A DNA stretch of 50,897 nt, taken from assembly GCA_017940185.1 (NCBI GenBank), contig JAGAZE010000015.1:1-50897 (forward strand). The letters run 5' to 3'. The position numbers and the translations under genes are program-made. The stretch is from Bacteroidaceae bacterium (GTDB lineage Bacteria > Bacteroidota > Bacteroidia > Bacteroidales > Bacteroidaceae). Every line of letters begins with the position of its first letter. The first letter of the stretch is position 1. A model generated the notes under the pieces. The model saw only the letters and a list, made by a program, of their open reading frames with translations, had not been told where the DNA came from and searched no databases. Below are positions 24,584 to 34,955 of the stretch, in pieces.

Positions 24584-26479
24584 TTATCGTCTGTTGCGTT
24601 TTCTTTCCAGTTCTTCGCGTTTGCGTCGCATTTCTTCCTGCTGCTGTTGCATGGCTTGCAGGCGTGCAGCAAATCCGCTGGCCTTTTTCGGGTTGTTCTT
24701 GTTTTCGCGATAGCGTGCTTCCAGTTCATCGAGCAGTTTTTGGTCGTTGGTGGTTTTGCGGAGCGTCCACATGATGGCGGCACTGAAGAAGAGGCTGACG
24801 AAGTAGTAGAAGTTGAGTCCTGCGCTGTAGTCGTTGAAGATGAAGAAGAACATCACTGGCATGAGGAACATCATCCACTGCATCATCTTCATCTGCTGCG
24901 CCTGCGATCCTACCATCTGGTCGCGTTGCTGGCGCATGGTCATATAAGAGTAGAGCAGGTTGCTCACGCAGAAGAGTATGCAGGTGAGCGAGAGGTGGTC
25001 GCCGATGAGGGGTATGTTTCCGGTCCATTCTATGACGGGGTCGTAGGTGGAGAGGTCGTCAATCCACAGGAAGCTTTCTCCGCGCAGCTGTATGGCATTG
25101 GGCACGAAGTTGAACATCGCTATCCAGATAGGCATCTGTATCAGCATGGGCAGGCAGCCGCTGAGTGGTGACACGCCATACTGCGAATAGAGTTGCATCA
25201 TGGCCTGCTGCTTCTGCATCTGGTCTTCTGGCTTGTCGTATTGCTTGGTAGCTTCTTCGAGTTTGGGCTTGAGCACACGCATACGCGCCGAACTCAGATA
25301 ACTCTTCTTCACCAGCGGGAAGGTGATGAACTTGAGCAGCAGTGTGATGAGTATGAGCACAATGCCCATGTTGATGTGCATGGCTGTGAGTCCGTCGAAG
25401 ACGTAGAGTGTAAACCATCTGTTTATGATACGGAAGAGCGGCCATCCCAAGTAGACAAGTCTCTCCATCTGCAAGTCTTTGCCGAAGGTGCTCATATCTT
25501 CGGTCTTTTGCAGCAGTCGGAAGTCGTTGGGACCATAGTAGAACTCCAGTTCGGTAGCCTCTTTTCCTGTTGGGTCGAATGCTGTTTGCATCTGTGCCCG
25601 GTATTGCTTCAGATATCCGCTGCCCTTAGTCAGTGGTATGCTGGTCAGTGCTGCATTGGGTGCAAATTCGGTCTTCGCTATCATCATTGCACTGAAGAAT
25701 TGGTTTTTGAACGCTACCCAGTCGAGTGCTTCTTCCACGGGCTCGTCTATCTTTTCTTTGTTTTCGTTGAGATAGTCGGTGCTTCCGTCGTGCTCTTTAT
25801 AGGTGAGCGTGGCGTATCTGCTTTCGAAGGTGAATCCCTTTTCTTGCTGTCGGCAGCGTTCTTCCCACACTATGTTGACTTTGTTGGTGTTGGCAGGGAA
25901 GACGTCGCTCATGCCCTCAGCGCGCAATGCCATATGGAGCAGGTAGCCATGCCCCAGTCGATAGTCGATAATGAGTTGTTTTCCGTTGCCGGCTTCTGCC
26001 GTGAGTGTTGCAGTGGTGTCGGTGAGGGCTGACGGTTTGAAGAAGAGTTCTTCAGTGTTGATGTTTTGCTGCTTGCCGTCAATCTTGAATGTCAGATTCT
26101 GATCCTTTTCGTCGAAGAGCGTGATGTCGGGTTTGCCGTCCATGCTCTTATATCCCTTCACCACAGCCTTTGTTACTGTGCCTCCTTGCGTGTTGATGGT
26201 GAGTTGCAGCTTTTCGTTTTTCAGCACTATGGGTGTATTCTTCCCCTGCAGTGCTTTGTTGAAGAGTGCTGTGGTATCGCTCAGCGCTTCTTTTTTCAAC
26301 TGTTGTTGTCGTTGCTGTTCCTTTTTTGCTTTCGCTGCTGCCTTTTGTTGGTTTGCTCGCTGTTGCGCCAGCTGTTCCTGCTGCGCTTTGATGTCATCCT
26401 CTGAGGGTTTGTTCAGAATGCTGAATCCGATGAGTACTGCAGCGATGAGCACCAGACCTGTAACGGTATTTTTGTCCAT
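24584..26479 (-). CDS. yidC: Membrane protein insertase YidC
   Basis: The 631-residue protein has the Gram-negative YidC plan: an N-terminal membrane anchor (about 5-22), a Gln/Lys-rich linker, a large periplasmic beta domain (about 75-340), and the conserved insertase core starting near IINRWFTLYVFDGL. The core contains KSYLSSARMRVLKP and QMPIWIAMFNF. It inserts inner-membrane proteins with or without SecYEG. The C-terminus ends in a strongly basic, Gln/Glu/Arg-rich tail of about 40 residues typical of Bacteroidota YidC, likely interacting with ribosomes. The start lies 3 bases after the pyrG stop, so the two genes are co-transcribed. Confidence 0.95.
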   Translation of the reverse strand: MDKNTVTGLVLIAAVLIGFSILNKPSEDDIKAQQEQLAQQRANQQKAAAKAKKEQQRQQQLKKEALSDTTALFNKALQGKNTPIVLKNEKLQLTINTQGGTVTKAVVKGYKSMDGKPDITLFDEKDQNLTFKIDGKQQNINTEELFFKPSALTDTTATLTAEAGNGKQLIIDYRLGHGYLLHMALRAEGMSDVFPANTNKVNIVWEERCRQQEKGFTFESRYATLTYKEHDGSTDYLNENKEKIDEPVEEALDWVAFKNQFFSAMMIAKTEFAPNAALTSIPLTKGSGYLKQYRAQMQTAFDPTGKEATELEFYYGPNDFRLLQKTEDMSTFGKDLQMERLVYLGWPLFRIINRWFTLYVFDGLTAMHINMGIVLILITLLLKFITFPLVKKSYLSSARMRVLKPKLEEATKQYDKPEDQMQKQQAMMQLYSQYGVSPLSGCLPMLIQMPIWIAMFNFVPNAIQLRGESFLWIDDLSTYDPVIEWTGNIPLIGDHLSLTCILFCVSNLLYSYMTMRQQRDQMVGSQAQQMKMMQWMMFLMPVMFFFIFNDYSAGLNFYYFVSLFFSAAIMWTLRKTTNDQKLLDELEARYRENKNNPKKASGFAARLQAMQQQQEEMRRKREELERKRNRR

Positions 26480-26482
26480 GGG

Positions 26483-28174
<1,692 letters not shown>

Positions 28175-28272
28175 TTATTGGTGTGTTCTATAACCTTGCA
28201 TGGGCAAGTATTCTGTTTTACGGGTCTCACATAAAATATGGAGTAGCGTGTGGTAGTATCACAGGAAAGCCC

Positions 28273-28280
28273 TATCTTTG
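28273..28280 (+). promoter_or_regulatory. Promoter -7 box of the THUMP methyltransferase gene
   Basis: TATCTTTG followed by C, with a partial TGTG where -33 is expected. The leader would be about 60 bases. Confidence 0.55.
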
Positions 28281-28344
28281 CATCGCATATTTAGCGTTTC
28301 CTCTCCGTTTGCGTAGGAGTGGGCGCAGTCTGTCAAGTATTTGT

Positions 28345-29673
28345 ATGAAAGAATTTCAGATGATAGCCAAGACCTTTTTCGGTTTGGAAGAGGTATTGGC
28401 TCGTGAGCTTACCGAATTGGGCGCTAACGATGTAGAGATAGGTCGTCGCATGGTGTCGTTCAGTGGTGACAAAGAGTTGATGTATCGTGCCAATTTCAGT
28501 TTGCGCACGGCTCTTCGCATTTTGAAGCCCATTGCACACTTCAAGGCTACCACGCCAGAACAAGTGTATGATGAGGTGTATAAAATAGACTGGCTCAAGT
28601 ATCTTGATGTGCATAAGACCTTTGCCGTCGACTCTGTGGTGTATAGCGACAATTTCCGCCATTCAAAGTTTGTGGCTTATAAGGTGAAAGATGCCATTGT
28701 GGACTTTTTTCATGACAAGAGGGGACAGCGTCCGAACATCTCGGTGTCTAATCCCGACTTGCGCCTGCATATTCATATTGCGGATTGCGCCTGTACGCTT
28801 TCGCTTGACTCTTCGGGCGATTCGCTGCATCGTCGGGGTTACCGTCAGGAGGCTGTCGAGGCGCCGCTCAACGAGGTACTCGCTGCCGGCATGGTGCTGC
28901 TCTCGGGATGGAAGGGCGAATGCGACCTCATCGACCCTATGTGCGGCTCGGGCACAATACTGATAGAAGCTGCGCTGATAGCCAAAAACATGGCGCCGGG
29001 ACTCTTCCGCAAGCAGTATGCTTTCGAGAAGTGGGACGACTTTGATGCAGAGCTCTTCGACTACATATATAATGACGACAGCGGTGAGCGTACGTTCACG
29101 CATGCGATCCGCGGCTACGACATCGACCGCAAGGCTGTGGGCAAGGCATTGCTCAACGTGAAGGCTGCGGGCATGAGCGACTGCATCACCGTGGAGCAAG
29201 CCGACTTTAAAGACTTCACACAACCGCAGCAGAAGAGTATCATCATCACCAACCCGCCCTACGGTGAACGCATTACCACACCCAACCTCTTTGCCACCTA
29301 CGCCATGATAGGCGAGCGCCTGAAGCATGCCTTTATCGGCAACGACGCATGGGTGATATCCTACAGGGAAGAACTGTTTGAGAAAATAGGGCTGAAGCCA
29401 TCAATAAAAATTCCGCTCTACAACGGTGCCCTGGAGTGCGAGCTGCGTCGCTACCAGATATTCGACGGCAGGATGAAGGCTTACCACAATGCCGGTGGAA
29501 GGGTGAAGACGGAGGATGAGAAGCGTCAAATGGCGCAGAAGCATCGCTTTAAGAAGATGCGAGAATTTAAGCAACGGCGAGAAGATATGGAGCAAAACGA
29601 AAAAGCTGATATCACCGACTTCACGTTCCATTCTCTGATAGAACGAAAAGACACAAAAAAACATAAACTATGA
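28345..29673 (+). CDS. THUMP-domain class I SAM-dependent RNA methyltransferase
   Basis: The 442-residue protein has an N-terminal ferredoxin-like/THUMP region (about 1-160) and a Rossmann methyltransferase domain. It contains the SAM-binding LIDPMCGSGTILIEAA and the catalytic ITNPPYGER, typical of N2-guanine or N6-adenine RNA methyltransferases. It resembles the N-terminal half of RlmL, which makes m2G2445 in 23S rRNA, but lacks the RlmK half. The C-terminus adds a basic helix rich in Lys, Arg and Glu. The start ATG 28345 is the first Met of the family-like region; the frame upstream crosses the promoter. The stop overlaps the ptpA start in ATGA. Confidence 0.85.
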   Translation: MKEFQMIAKTFFGLEEVLARELTELGANDVEIGRRMVSFSGDKELMYRANFSLRTALRILKPIAHFKATTPEQVYDEVYKIDWLKYLDVHKTFAVDSVVYSDNFRHSKFVAYKVKDAIVDFFHDKRGQRPNISVSNPDLRLHIHIADCACTLSLDSSGDSLHRRGYRQEAVEAPLNEVLAAGMVLLSGWKGECDLIDPMCGSGTILIEAALIAKNMAPGLFRKQYAFEKWDDFDAELFDYIYNDDSGERTFTHAIRGYDIDRKAVGKALLNVKAAGMSDCITVEQADFKDFTQPQQKSIIITNPPYGERITTPNLFATYAMIGERLKHAFIGNDAWVISYREELFEKIGLKPSIKIPLYNGALECELRRYQIFDGRMKAYHNAGGRVKTEDEKRQMAQKHRFKKMREFKQRREDMEQNEKADITDFTFHSLIERKDTKKHKL

Positions 29674-31838
29674 GACACACAATCAAGCTGTTAACTTTAG
29701 CCCTTTTTGCAGTGATGAGCACATCGGCACATGCCCAGCAGAAACAGTTCACGCTGGAAGATTTGAACTACGGCGGTAAAAACTATCGCCATTTTGTGCC
29801 TGCCATGCGCTACTACACGTGGTGGGGCGATGTATTGGTGCGTACGGAGATGGACAAGTGCATGACCGTTGACAAACAGACAGGTGCTGAGACTACGCTC
29901 TTCACCTTGGCAGAGATCAACAGCTGGGGCGAGCAGACCGATGACCGCCGAGTGAGACACCTCTACAACGCAGCATTCCCCTACGCCGACAAACCTTACG
30001 TGATGCTGTACAATGGCAGCGAGCGCCTGCTGATCGACTGGGAGCAGAAGACACTGGTGTGGCGAGGTGCTCCTCGCAGCGAGGCTGGCACCTCGCTGGA
30101 GTGGAATGAGGTTTCGAGGGCGGAGGCATTCCTTAAAGATGACAATTTATATGTGGTGGATGCTGAGGGTCAGCGCCGGCAACTGTCGACAGACGGCTCG
30201 CGAGAAATCGTATACGGACAGTCGGTGCACCGTGACGAGTTTGGCATAGAGAAAGGCACTTTCTGGAGCCCCGACGGACAGCGGCTGGCATTCTACAGGA
30301 TGGACCAGTCGATGGTGGCCGACTATCCGCAGGTGAATGTCAATGCCAAGATGGCCGAGCACGCCCCCGACAAGTATCCCATGGCAGGGCAGACATCGCA
30401 CAAGGTCAGCATAGGCATCTACGACCTCGCCACACAGCAGACACGATACCTGCACACTGCCGACCCCACAGACCGCTACTTCACCAATCTGGCATGGGCG
30501 CCCGACAACAAGACGCTCTACGTGATGGAGTTAAACCGCGACCAAAACCACGCACAACTCATTGCCTACAACACCGACACTGGCAAACCCACAGGAGCCC
30601 CCATCTATGAAGAGAAGAACGAGAAATATGTGGAACCACAACACCCCATCACCTTTCTGCCCTGGGATGACAAACAATTTGTAATGCAGAGCGAGAAAGA
30701 CGGATACAACCATCTCTACCTCTACGACACGAAAGGCAAAGAGGTGAAGCAACTTACCAAAGGCAACTTTGAGGTGATGGACCTTCTGGGCTTTGATGTG
30801 AAGCGTAAGGCCGTTGTCATACGCGCTAATGCGCACAGTCCCATAGAGCACAATCTATATACAGTGTCGGTGAAGCATGGCCGCATGACACCGCTGGACA
30901 ATCAACGCGGCGTGCACAATGCCACACTCTCCGCCTCGGGAGAGTGGCTGCTCGACAACTACAGCGAACCCGACGTGCCGCGTGTGATAGATGTGGTGAG
31001 CACAGACGGGGCCAAACCCTACTCACAGACCCTGCTCAAAGCCGACGACCCGTGGAAAGGATATGACGTACCCGAATACAGCTGCGGCACCATCAAGGCA
31101 GCCGACGGAACAACTGACCTGTACTACAGAATGGTGAAGCCCACACACTTCGACCCGACGAAGAAATATCCCACCATCATATATGTGTATGGCGGCCCGC
31201 ATGCACACAATGTGGATGCCCGTTGGCACTACTCCTCCCGCTCGTGGGAAACGTACATGGCGCAGAAGGGCTATCTGCTATTTATCCTGGACAATCGCGG
31301 TAGCGAGCTGCGCGGCCAGGCCTTTGAGCAAGCCACCTTCCGGCAGCTGGGACAGGCGGAGATGGCCGACCAGATGGAAGGGGTGAAGTTTCTGAAGTCG
31401 CTGCTCTATGTAGACGCCGACAGAATGGGCGTGCACGGATGGAGTTTCGGCGGATTTATGACCATCTCGCTCATGACGAACTATCCCGATGTGTTCAAGG
31501 TAGGTGTGGCCGGCGGCCCCGTCATAGACTGGCATTGGTATGAAGTGATGTATGGCGAGCGCTACATGGACACGCCACAAAGCAATCCCGAAGGATATGC
31601 CAAGACCTCGCTCATAGCAAAAGCAAAAGACCTGAAGGGTAAACTGCAAATCATTACCGGATACAACGATGCCACCGTCGTGCCACAACACTGTCTGGAG
31701 TTTATTGATGCTTGCATTGAGGCCGGCACGCAACCCGACTTCTTCGTCTATCCCGGCGAACCGCACAACATGCGCGGACACAAGAGCGTACACTTGCATG
31801 AACGCATAAGTCAGTATTTCGACGACTACCTTAAATAG
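29670..31838 (+). CDS. ptpA: Prolyl tripeptidyl peptidase (S9B), secreted
   Basis: The 722-residue precursor has a signal peptide (about 1-22, ending AHAQ), a beta-propeller and a C-terminal hydrolase. The segment EFGIEKGTFWSPDG carries a Glu that holds the substrate N-terminus. GWSFGG contains the nucleophile Ser592, GYNDATV the Asp and GEPHNM the His. VAGGPVIDWHWYEVMYGERY is very close to the same region of Porphyromonas gingivalis prolyl tripeptidyl peptidase as recalled. The enzyme releases Xaa-Xaa-Pro tripeptides from oligopeptides in the periplasm, feeding peptide use. It overlaps the methyltransferase gene by 4 bases and is followed after 5 bases by the ATP-grasp gene. Confidence 0.88.
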   Translation: MRHTIKLLTLALFAVMSTSAHAQQKQFTLEDLNYGGKNYRHFVPAMRYYTWWGDVLVRTEMDKCMTVDKQTGAETTLFTLAEINSWGEQTDDRRVRHLYNAAFPYADKPYVMLYNGSERLLIDWEQKTLVWRGAPRSEAGTSLEWNEVSRAEAFLKDDNLYVVDAEGQRRQLSTDGSREIVYGQSVHRDEFGIEKGTFWSPDGQRLAFYRMDQSMVADYPQVNVNAKMAEHAPDKYPMAGQTSHKVSIGIYDLATQQTRYLHTADPTDRYFTNLAWAPDNKTLYVMELNRDQNHAQLIAYNTDTGKPTGAPIYEEKNEKYVEPQHPITFLPWDDKQFVMQSEKDGYNHLYLYDTKGKEVKQLTKGNFEVMDLLGFDVKRKAVVIRANAHSPIEHNLYTVSVKHGRMTPLDNQRGVHNATLSASGEWLLDNYSEPDVPRVIDVVSTDGAKPYSQTLLKADDPWKGYDVPEYSCGTIKAADGTTDLYYRMVKPTHFDPTKKYPTIIYVYGGPHAHNVDARWHYSSRSWETYMAQKGYLLFILDNRGSELRGQAFEQATFRQLGQAEMADQMEGVKFLKSLLYVDADRMGVHGWSFGGFMTISLMTNYPDVFKVGVAGGPVIDWHWYEVMYGERYMDTPQSNPEGYAKTSLIAKAKDLKGKLQIITGYNDATVVPQHCLEFIDACIEAGTQPDFFVYPGEPHNMRGHKSVHLHERISQYFDDYLK

Positions 31839-31843
31839 TCACT

Positions 31844-32713
31844 ATGAGCAGGTTGCTCCTGATACGAAGGGCACGGAGGTTTTCTACTGCCGATGCCGAT
31901 ACAGATGCTGCGGTGCTGGAGCGCATTGCACATTCGGCACAATGCCCATTGCCATGCGACATGATTGACGAGGATGAGGTGAGTGAAAAACATTTACCCC
32001 ATACGCTCTCATCCTTCACTCACGTGCTGAGCATGGCCCGTGGCGATGGATGCCTGACAGTGTCGGCACAATGGCAAGCGCAGGGAGTGAACGTTATCAA
32101 TGCCCCCGAAGCTGTAAAAAACTGTCAGCGCGGAAAACTAAATGCCCTTTTGCTTGCAGAAGGCATGATTCCTCCCTGCCACACAGCCAAGCATGGTTTT
32201 TGGGTGAAGCCTGCGGATGGTCGGGGTTTGCACGCTGGCGGGGCAATCTATTGCCGTTCGATGACAGAAGCCATGGCCATGCAGCGCCACTTCGTCGACA
32301 AGGGTATGGACGACACGGTAGTGACGGCACACATTGAGGGGGAGATTGTGAAGTTTTATGGTGTCACCGACATGCCGTGCAGAGTAAGCGGAGCCGACGA
32401 GAGTCACCCCATAGACTTCTTTCACACTTATACTGCCGACAAGCAAGCCCGCTCCCTGCCCAGCCGCTTGCATGGCACACTGCAGAGCACAGCAATGCGG
32501 TTGGCACACCGACTGTCGTTGAGTGTGTTCGGCGGCGATGCCGTCATACAAGACAACGGCCAGGTTGCCATCATCGACATCAACGACTGGCCCAGTTTCT
32601 CGCCCTGTGTTGCCGAAGCGGCTGTAGCCATCATGTCGCTGCTGAAGGTACGAGAATCTTTTGGAGATCGACACACGCATTATGCAAGCACAACGTACCC
32701 CCCACTCGTTTGA
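31844..32713 (+). CDS. ATP-grasp-fold protein of unknown substrate
   Basis: The 289-residue protein is not recognised as a named enzyme. ATP-grasp features are VKPADGRGLHAGG (nucleotide-binding strand region), VVTAHIEGEIVKFYGV, and the metal-site strand VAIIDINDWPSF, where D-x-N binds Mg-ATP. The N-terminal third is divergent. ATP-grasp enzymes couple ATP to the ligation of a carboxylate to an amine or thiol, for example adding an amino acid. The end overlaps the next gene, a CDP-alcohol phosphotransferase, by 32 bases, and a HAD gene follows, so a headgroup pathway is suggested. The link to lipids is inferred from context only. Confidence 0.65.
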   Translation: MSRLLLIRRARRFSTADADTDAAVLERIAHSAQCPLPCDMIDEDEVSEKHLPHTLSSFTHVLSMARGDGCLTVSAQWQAQGVNVINAPEAVKNCQRGKLNALLLAEGMIPPCHTAKHGFWVKPADGRGLHAGGAIYCRSMTEAMAMQRHFVDKGMDDTVVTAHIEGEIVKFYGVTDMPCRVSGADESHPIDFFHTYTADKQARSLPSRLHGTLQSTAMRLAHRLSLSVFGGDAVIQDNGQVAIIDINDWPSFSPCVAEAAVAIMSLLKVRESFGDRHTHYASTTYPPLV

Positions 32714-33647
32714 TGCCCTACTACGGTCGTCGCTGAAGTCAACCGACACTGAAGAGTGGCTGGATGTGCACTTCACCCGCAAGGTGGGATTGCTCATCGC
32801 CTTGGGAGCGAAACGGATGCACCTTACTCCCAACATAGTAACGCTCATATCGATAGTGCTTGGTATAGGGGCGGCAGTAATGTTCTTTTTCAGCGATGTG
32901 TGGCACAACATCATAGGGATTGCACTTCTCATGGTGGCCAACTTTTGTGATAGTGCAGATGGGCAATTGGCCCGGCTGACCAATCAGAAATCGAAGTTGG
33001 GACGTATCCTCGACGGTGTGGCAGGCGATGTGTGGTTTGTGAGTATATACATTGCCCTTTGTCTCCGCATGACAATAGGTGCCGTGACAGAAGAACAGTG
33101 GCTCATGGTCGTGGGAGTGTGGGTCTTAGGAGCTGTGGCAGGACTGGTATGTCATAGCGTGCAAAGCGCACAGGCCGACTATTACAGGCAGTTGCATCTG
33201 CTCATGCTGCACGGAGAAAATGAGGCAGCCCTATGGCCTCAGTCAGCAGGTGGAGAGCGGAGCAGGAAGGAAGGGCACACACCGTGGTATGAACGACTCT
33301 TCAACACAGCCTATCAACACTATAGCGCAGCGCAGCAACACAGAGCACCACAATGTGTGAAGATGCTCAGACACATGGCAGACAACTACAACAGCATAGA
33401 AGACATACCACCACACATTCGGAAAGCATTCCTATATGGTAGCCGACCATTGATGAAATACACTAACATTCTCACATTCAATACACGTGCCATAATACTC
33501 TATATTGCATGCCTGTTGAATATCCCCTGGGCTTATTTCCTCGCCGAAATACTCTTGTTGCAACCTCTCTATTTCTATATGCGCCATAAGCACGAAAGGC
33601 TCTGCCAACGGACTATGGCGCAGCAATCATTGCCAACAGAACCATGA
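32682..33647 (+). CDS. CDP-alcohol phosphatidyltransferase-family membrane protein
   Basis: The product from ATG 32682 is 321 residues; a TTG seven codons upstream is the alternative start. It has the CDP-alcohol motif D-S-A-D-G-Q-L-A-R...G-R-I-L-D, containing the first three metal/catalytic Asp residues. The position of the fourth Asp is Gly, with Asp one residue later (DGVAGD). The family transfers a phosphoalcohol from a CDP-linked donor within the membrane. A roughly 100-residue polar insert (about 155-255) separates the helices near the motif from the last two or three, and the family is usually near 200 residues. It overlaps the ATP-grasp gene by 32 bases and the HAD gene by 4. Confidence 0.85.
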   Translation: MQAQRTPHSFDALLRSSLKSTDTEEWLDVHFTRKVGLLIALGAKRMHLTPNIVTLISIVLGIGAAVMFFFSDVWHNIIGIALLMVANFCDSADGQLARLTNQKSKLGRILDGVAGDVWFVSIYIALCLRMTIGAVTEEQWLMVVGVWVLGAVAGLVCHSVQSAQADYYRQLHLLMLHGENEAALWPQSAGGERSRKEGHTPWYERLFNTAYQHYSAAQQHRAPQCVKMLRHMADNYNSIEDIPPHIRKAFLYGSRPLMKYTNILTFNTRAIILYIACLLNIPWAYFLAEILLLQPLYFYMRHKHERLCQRTMAQQSLPTEP

Positions 33648-34333
33648 TAGAAAACCTGTTTTTTGATTTTGGCGGAACGCTTGACACACATGGCATTCAT
33701 TGGTTCGATATGTTTGCCAATGCATATATCTCCCTGTTGCCTGAATCAGACAAACACGGGGTGTGGGATGCATATGTGGCTGTTGAAAGGAGATTGGAGA
33801 GAGAAAATGTGATACAGCCAGACGACAATCTGCTGACCACGCTGAGAAAAAAGATGACACTGCATGCTACGCTTCTGGGTATTGACAATGCGCGGCTGGA
33901 GGCAACTTTGGAAAGACTTTATGCCGTAGTGCTGCAGCGCTTGGAAGCGAGCAGGAAGATGTTGGAAAGACTGAGGATGGCTTACTCCAATATAGCAGTG
34001 GTGAGCAACTACTATGGCAATCTATCAGCTATATTAAGGGAGACCGGCATCCTTCCCTTAGTGGATATCGTTGCCGACAGCACTTGCGTCGGCGCGAGAA
34101 AACCCGACGTGAGGATTTATCAGTATGCACTGGAAAAGATTGGAGGCGTGCCAGAAAGGACGGTGATGGTGGGAGATAGTCTGAAAAACGATATACACCC
34201 CTGTCAGCAACTAGGCATGCAAACAATATGGCTCAACCCTTCCGACACCCAACAATTGCCCCTGCCGCAAGCCACTGCTTCCACGTGGCAACACGTAGAG
34301 CAACTGCTAACGGGCGCGGCGGAGAACAAATAA
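33644..34333 (+). CDS. HAD-superfamily hydrolase-like protein (subfamily IA-like)
   Basis: The 229-residue protein has motif I FFDFGGTLD, a helical cap (about 18-110), motif II VVSNYYG, the Lys in ARKPD (motif III), and motif IV VGDSLKNDI. In motif I the residue two after the nucleophile Asp8 is Gly rather than Asp, so the usual phosphatase general acid is missing. Related proteins may still be phosphatases or may act on other bonds. The ATG start overlaps the stop of the CDP-alcohol enzyme by 4 bases, making this the last gene of the ATP-grasp trio. If a phosphatase, it could dephosphorylate the product of the membrane enzyme; that is inference. Confidence 0.8.
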   Translation: MIENLFFDFGGTLDTHGIHWFDMFANAYISLLPESDKHGVWDAYVAVERRLERENVIQPDDNLLTTLRKKMTLHATLLGIDNARLEATLERLYAVVLQRLEASRKMLERLRMAYSNIAVVSNYYGNLSAILRETGILPLVDIVADSTCVGARKPDVRIYQYALEKIGGVPERTVMVGDSLKNDIHPCQQLGMQTIWLNPSDTQQLPLPQATASTWQHVEQLLTGAAENK

Positions 34334-34367
34334 TAGTGTGACAACACGCTAATCAGTAAAATCTCAC

Positions 34368-34375
34368 TACCTTTG
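34368..34375 (+). promoter_or_regulatory. Promoter -7 box of the SH3 lipoprotein gene
   Basis: TACCTTTG (followed by T, not C) about 26 bases before ATG 34401. A small wobble stem TAGTGTG-ACAA-CACGCTA (34334-34351) immediately after the HAD stop may end the upstream transcript. Confidence 0.5.
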
Positions 34376-34400
34376 TCTGCACACACTAAATAATATCATT

Positions 34401-34952
34401 ATGAAACACTTACTATTGACCATGCTTTTCATCGTCGCCGGGTTGTGTTTTGCCACCTCTTGCGAGGAGAAAAAGTCAGAGCCTGTTCTTTCTCAAGAGG
34501 CCATAGTTGCCATGATTGACGAGGCCGCAGAAAAGAAGGCAGCAAAGATGGAGAAAAAACGTAAGGCCCAACAGCTCCGCGAAGAAGCTGAGGAGGCAGA
34601 AGAAGATGCACGTGTAGCCCGCGAGGAAGCTGCAGCCGCCCGCGAAGAAGCCGCTGCCGCCCGCGAGGAAGCACGGCGGGCTCGAGCCGAAGCTAACAAC
34701 GTGAGAACGCAACCGCGTGTGCGTGCCACTGCTAACATCCCTGGAGCTCGGCGAGCCCACGTGATACGCGAAGGCGGGTACACCAATGCACGCTCAGGGC
34801 CTGGAGTGGGCTACAGCATCATGAATAAGGTGAAAGACGGCAGCCCCATACTCTACACCGGAAATCTCGGATATGCTTGGGTGGAGGTGTATACACTTGA
34901 TGGTAGATATTTGGGCTACATGAGTAGCAACAAAGTTATTCCCGAACAATAG
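34401..34952 (+). CDS. Lipoprotein with coiled coil and SH3-like domain
   Basis: The 183-residue precursor has a lipoprotein signal peptide ending ATSC (Cys21). Next is a charged Glu/Ala/Arg-rich coiled coil (about 30-105) with a strict 7-residue repeat, and then a C-terminal bacterial SH3-like domain (YTNARSGPGVGYSIMNKV...WVEVYT) of the type that binds peptidoglycan stem peptides. The predicted protein stands off a membrane on a helical stalk and contacts the wall. Its specific role is unknown. It leads a run of envelope genes: an uncharacterised membrane protein 3 bases on, a YqaA-type protein, PBP1A and kdsB. Confidence 0.8.
   Translation: MKHLLLTMLFIVAGLCFATSCEEKKSEPVLSQEAIVAMIDEAAEKKAAKMEKKRKAQQLREEAEEAEEDARVAREEAAAAREEAAAAREEARRARAEANNVRTQPRVRATANIPGARRAHVIREGGYTNARSGPGVGYSIMNKVKDGSPILYTGNLGYAWVEVYTLDGRYLGYMSSNKVIPEQ
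34617..34700 (+). repeat. Four 21-base coding repeats in the lipoprotein stalk
   Basis: Units starting at 34617, 34638, 34659 and 34680 each encode a heptad of the type A-R-E-E-A-A-A. The first two differ only at synonymous third positions; the last two diverge at the end of the unit. The repeat length can change in whole heptads without breaking the frame. Confidence 0.8.
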
Positions 34953-34955
34953 ATC

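Noticed and set aside
31844-34333. ATP-grasp/CDP-alcohol/HAD trio considered as the known Bacteroides inositol-lipid cluster
   Set aside because: No myo-inositol-phosphate synthase or nucleotidyltransferase gene is present, so that identity is not supported.
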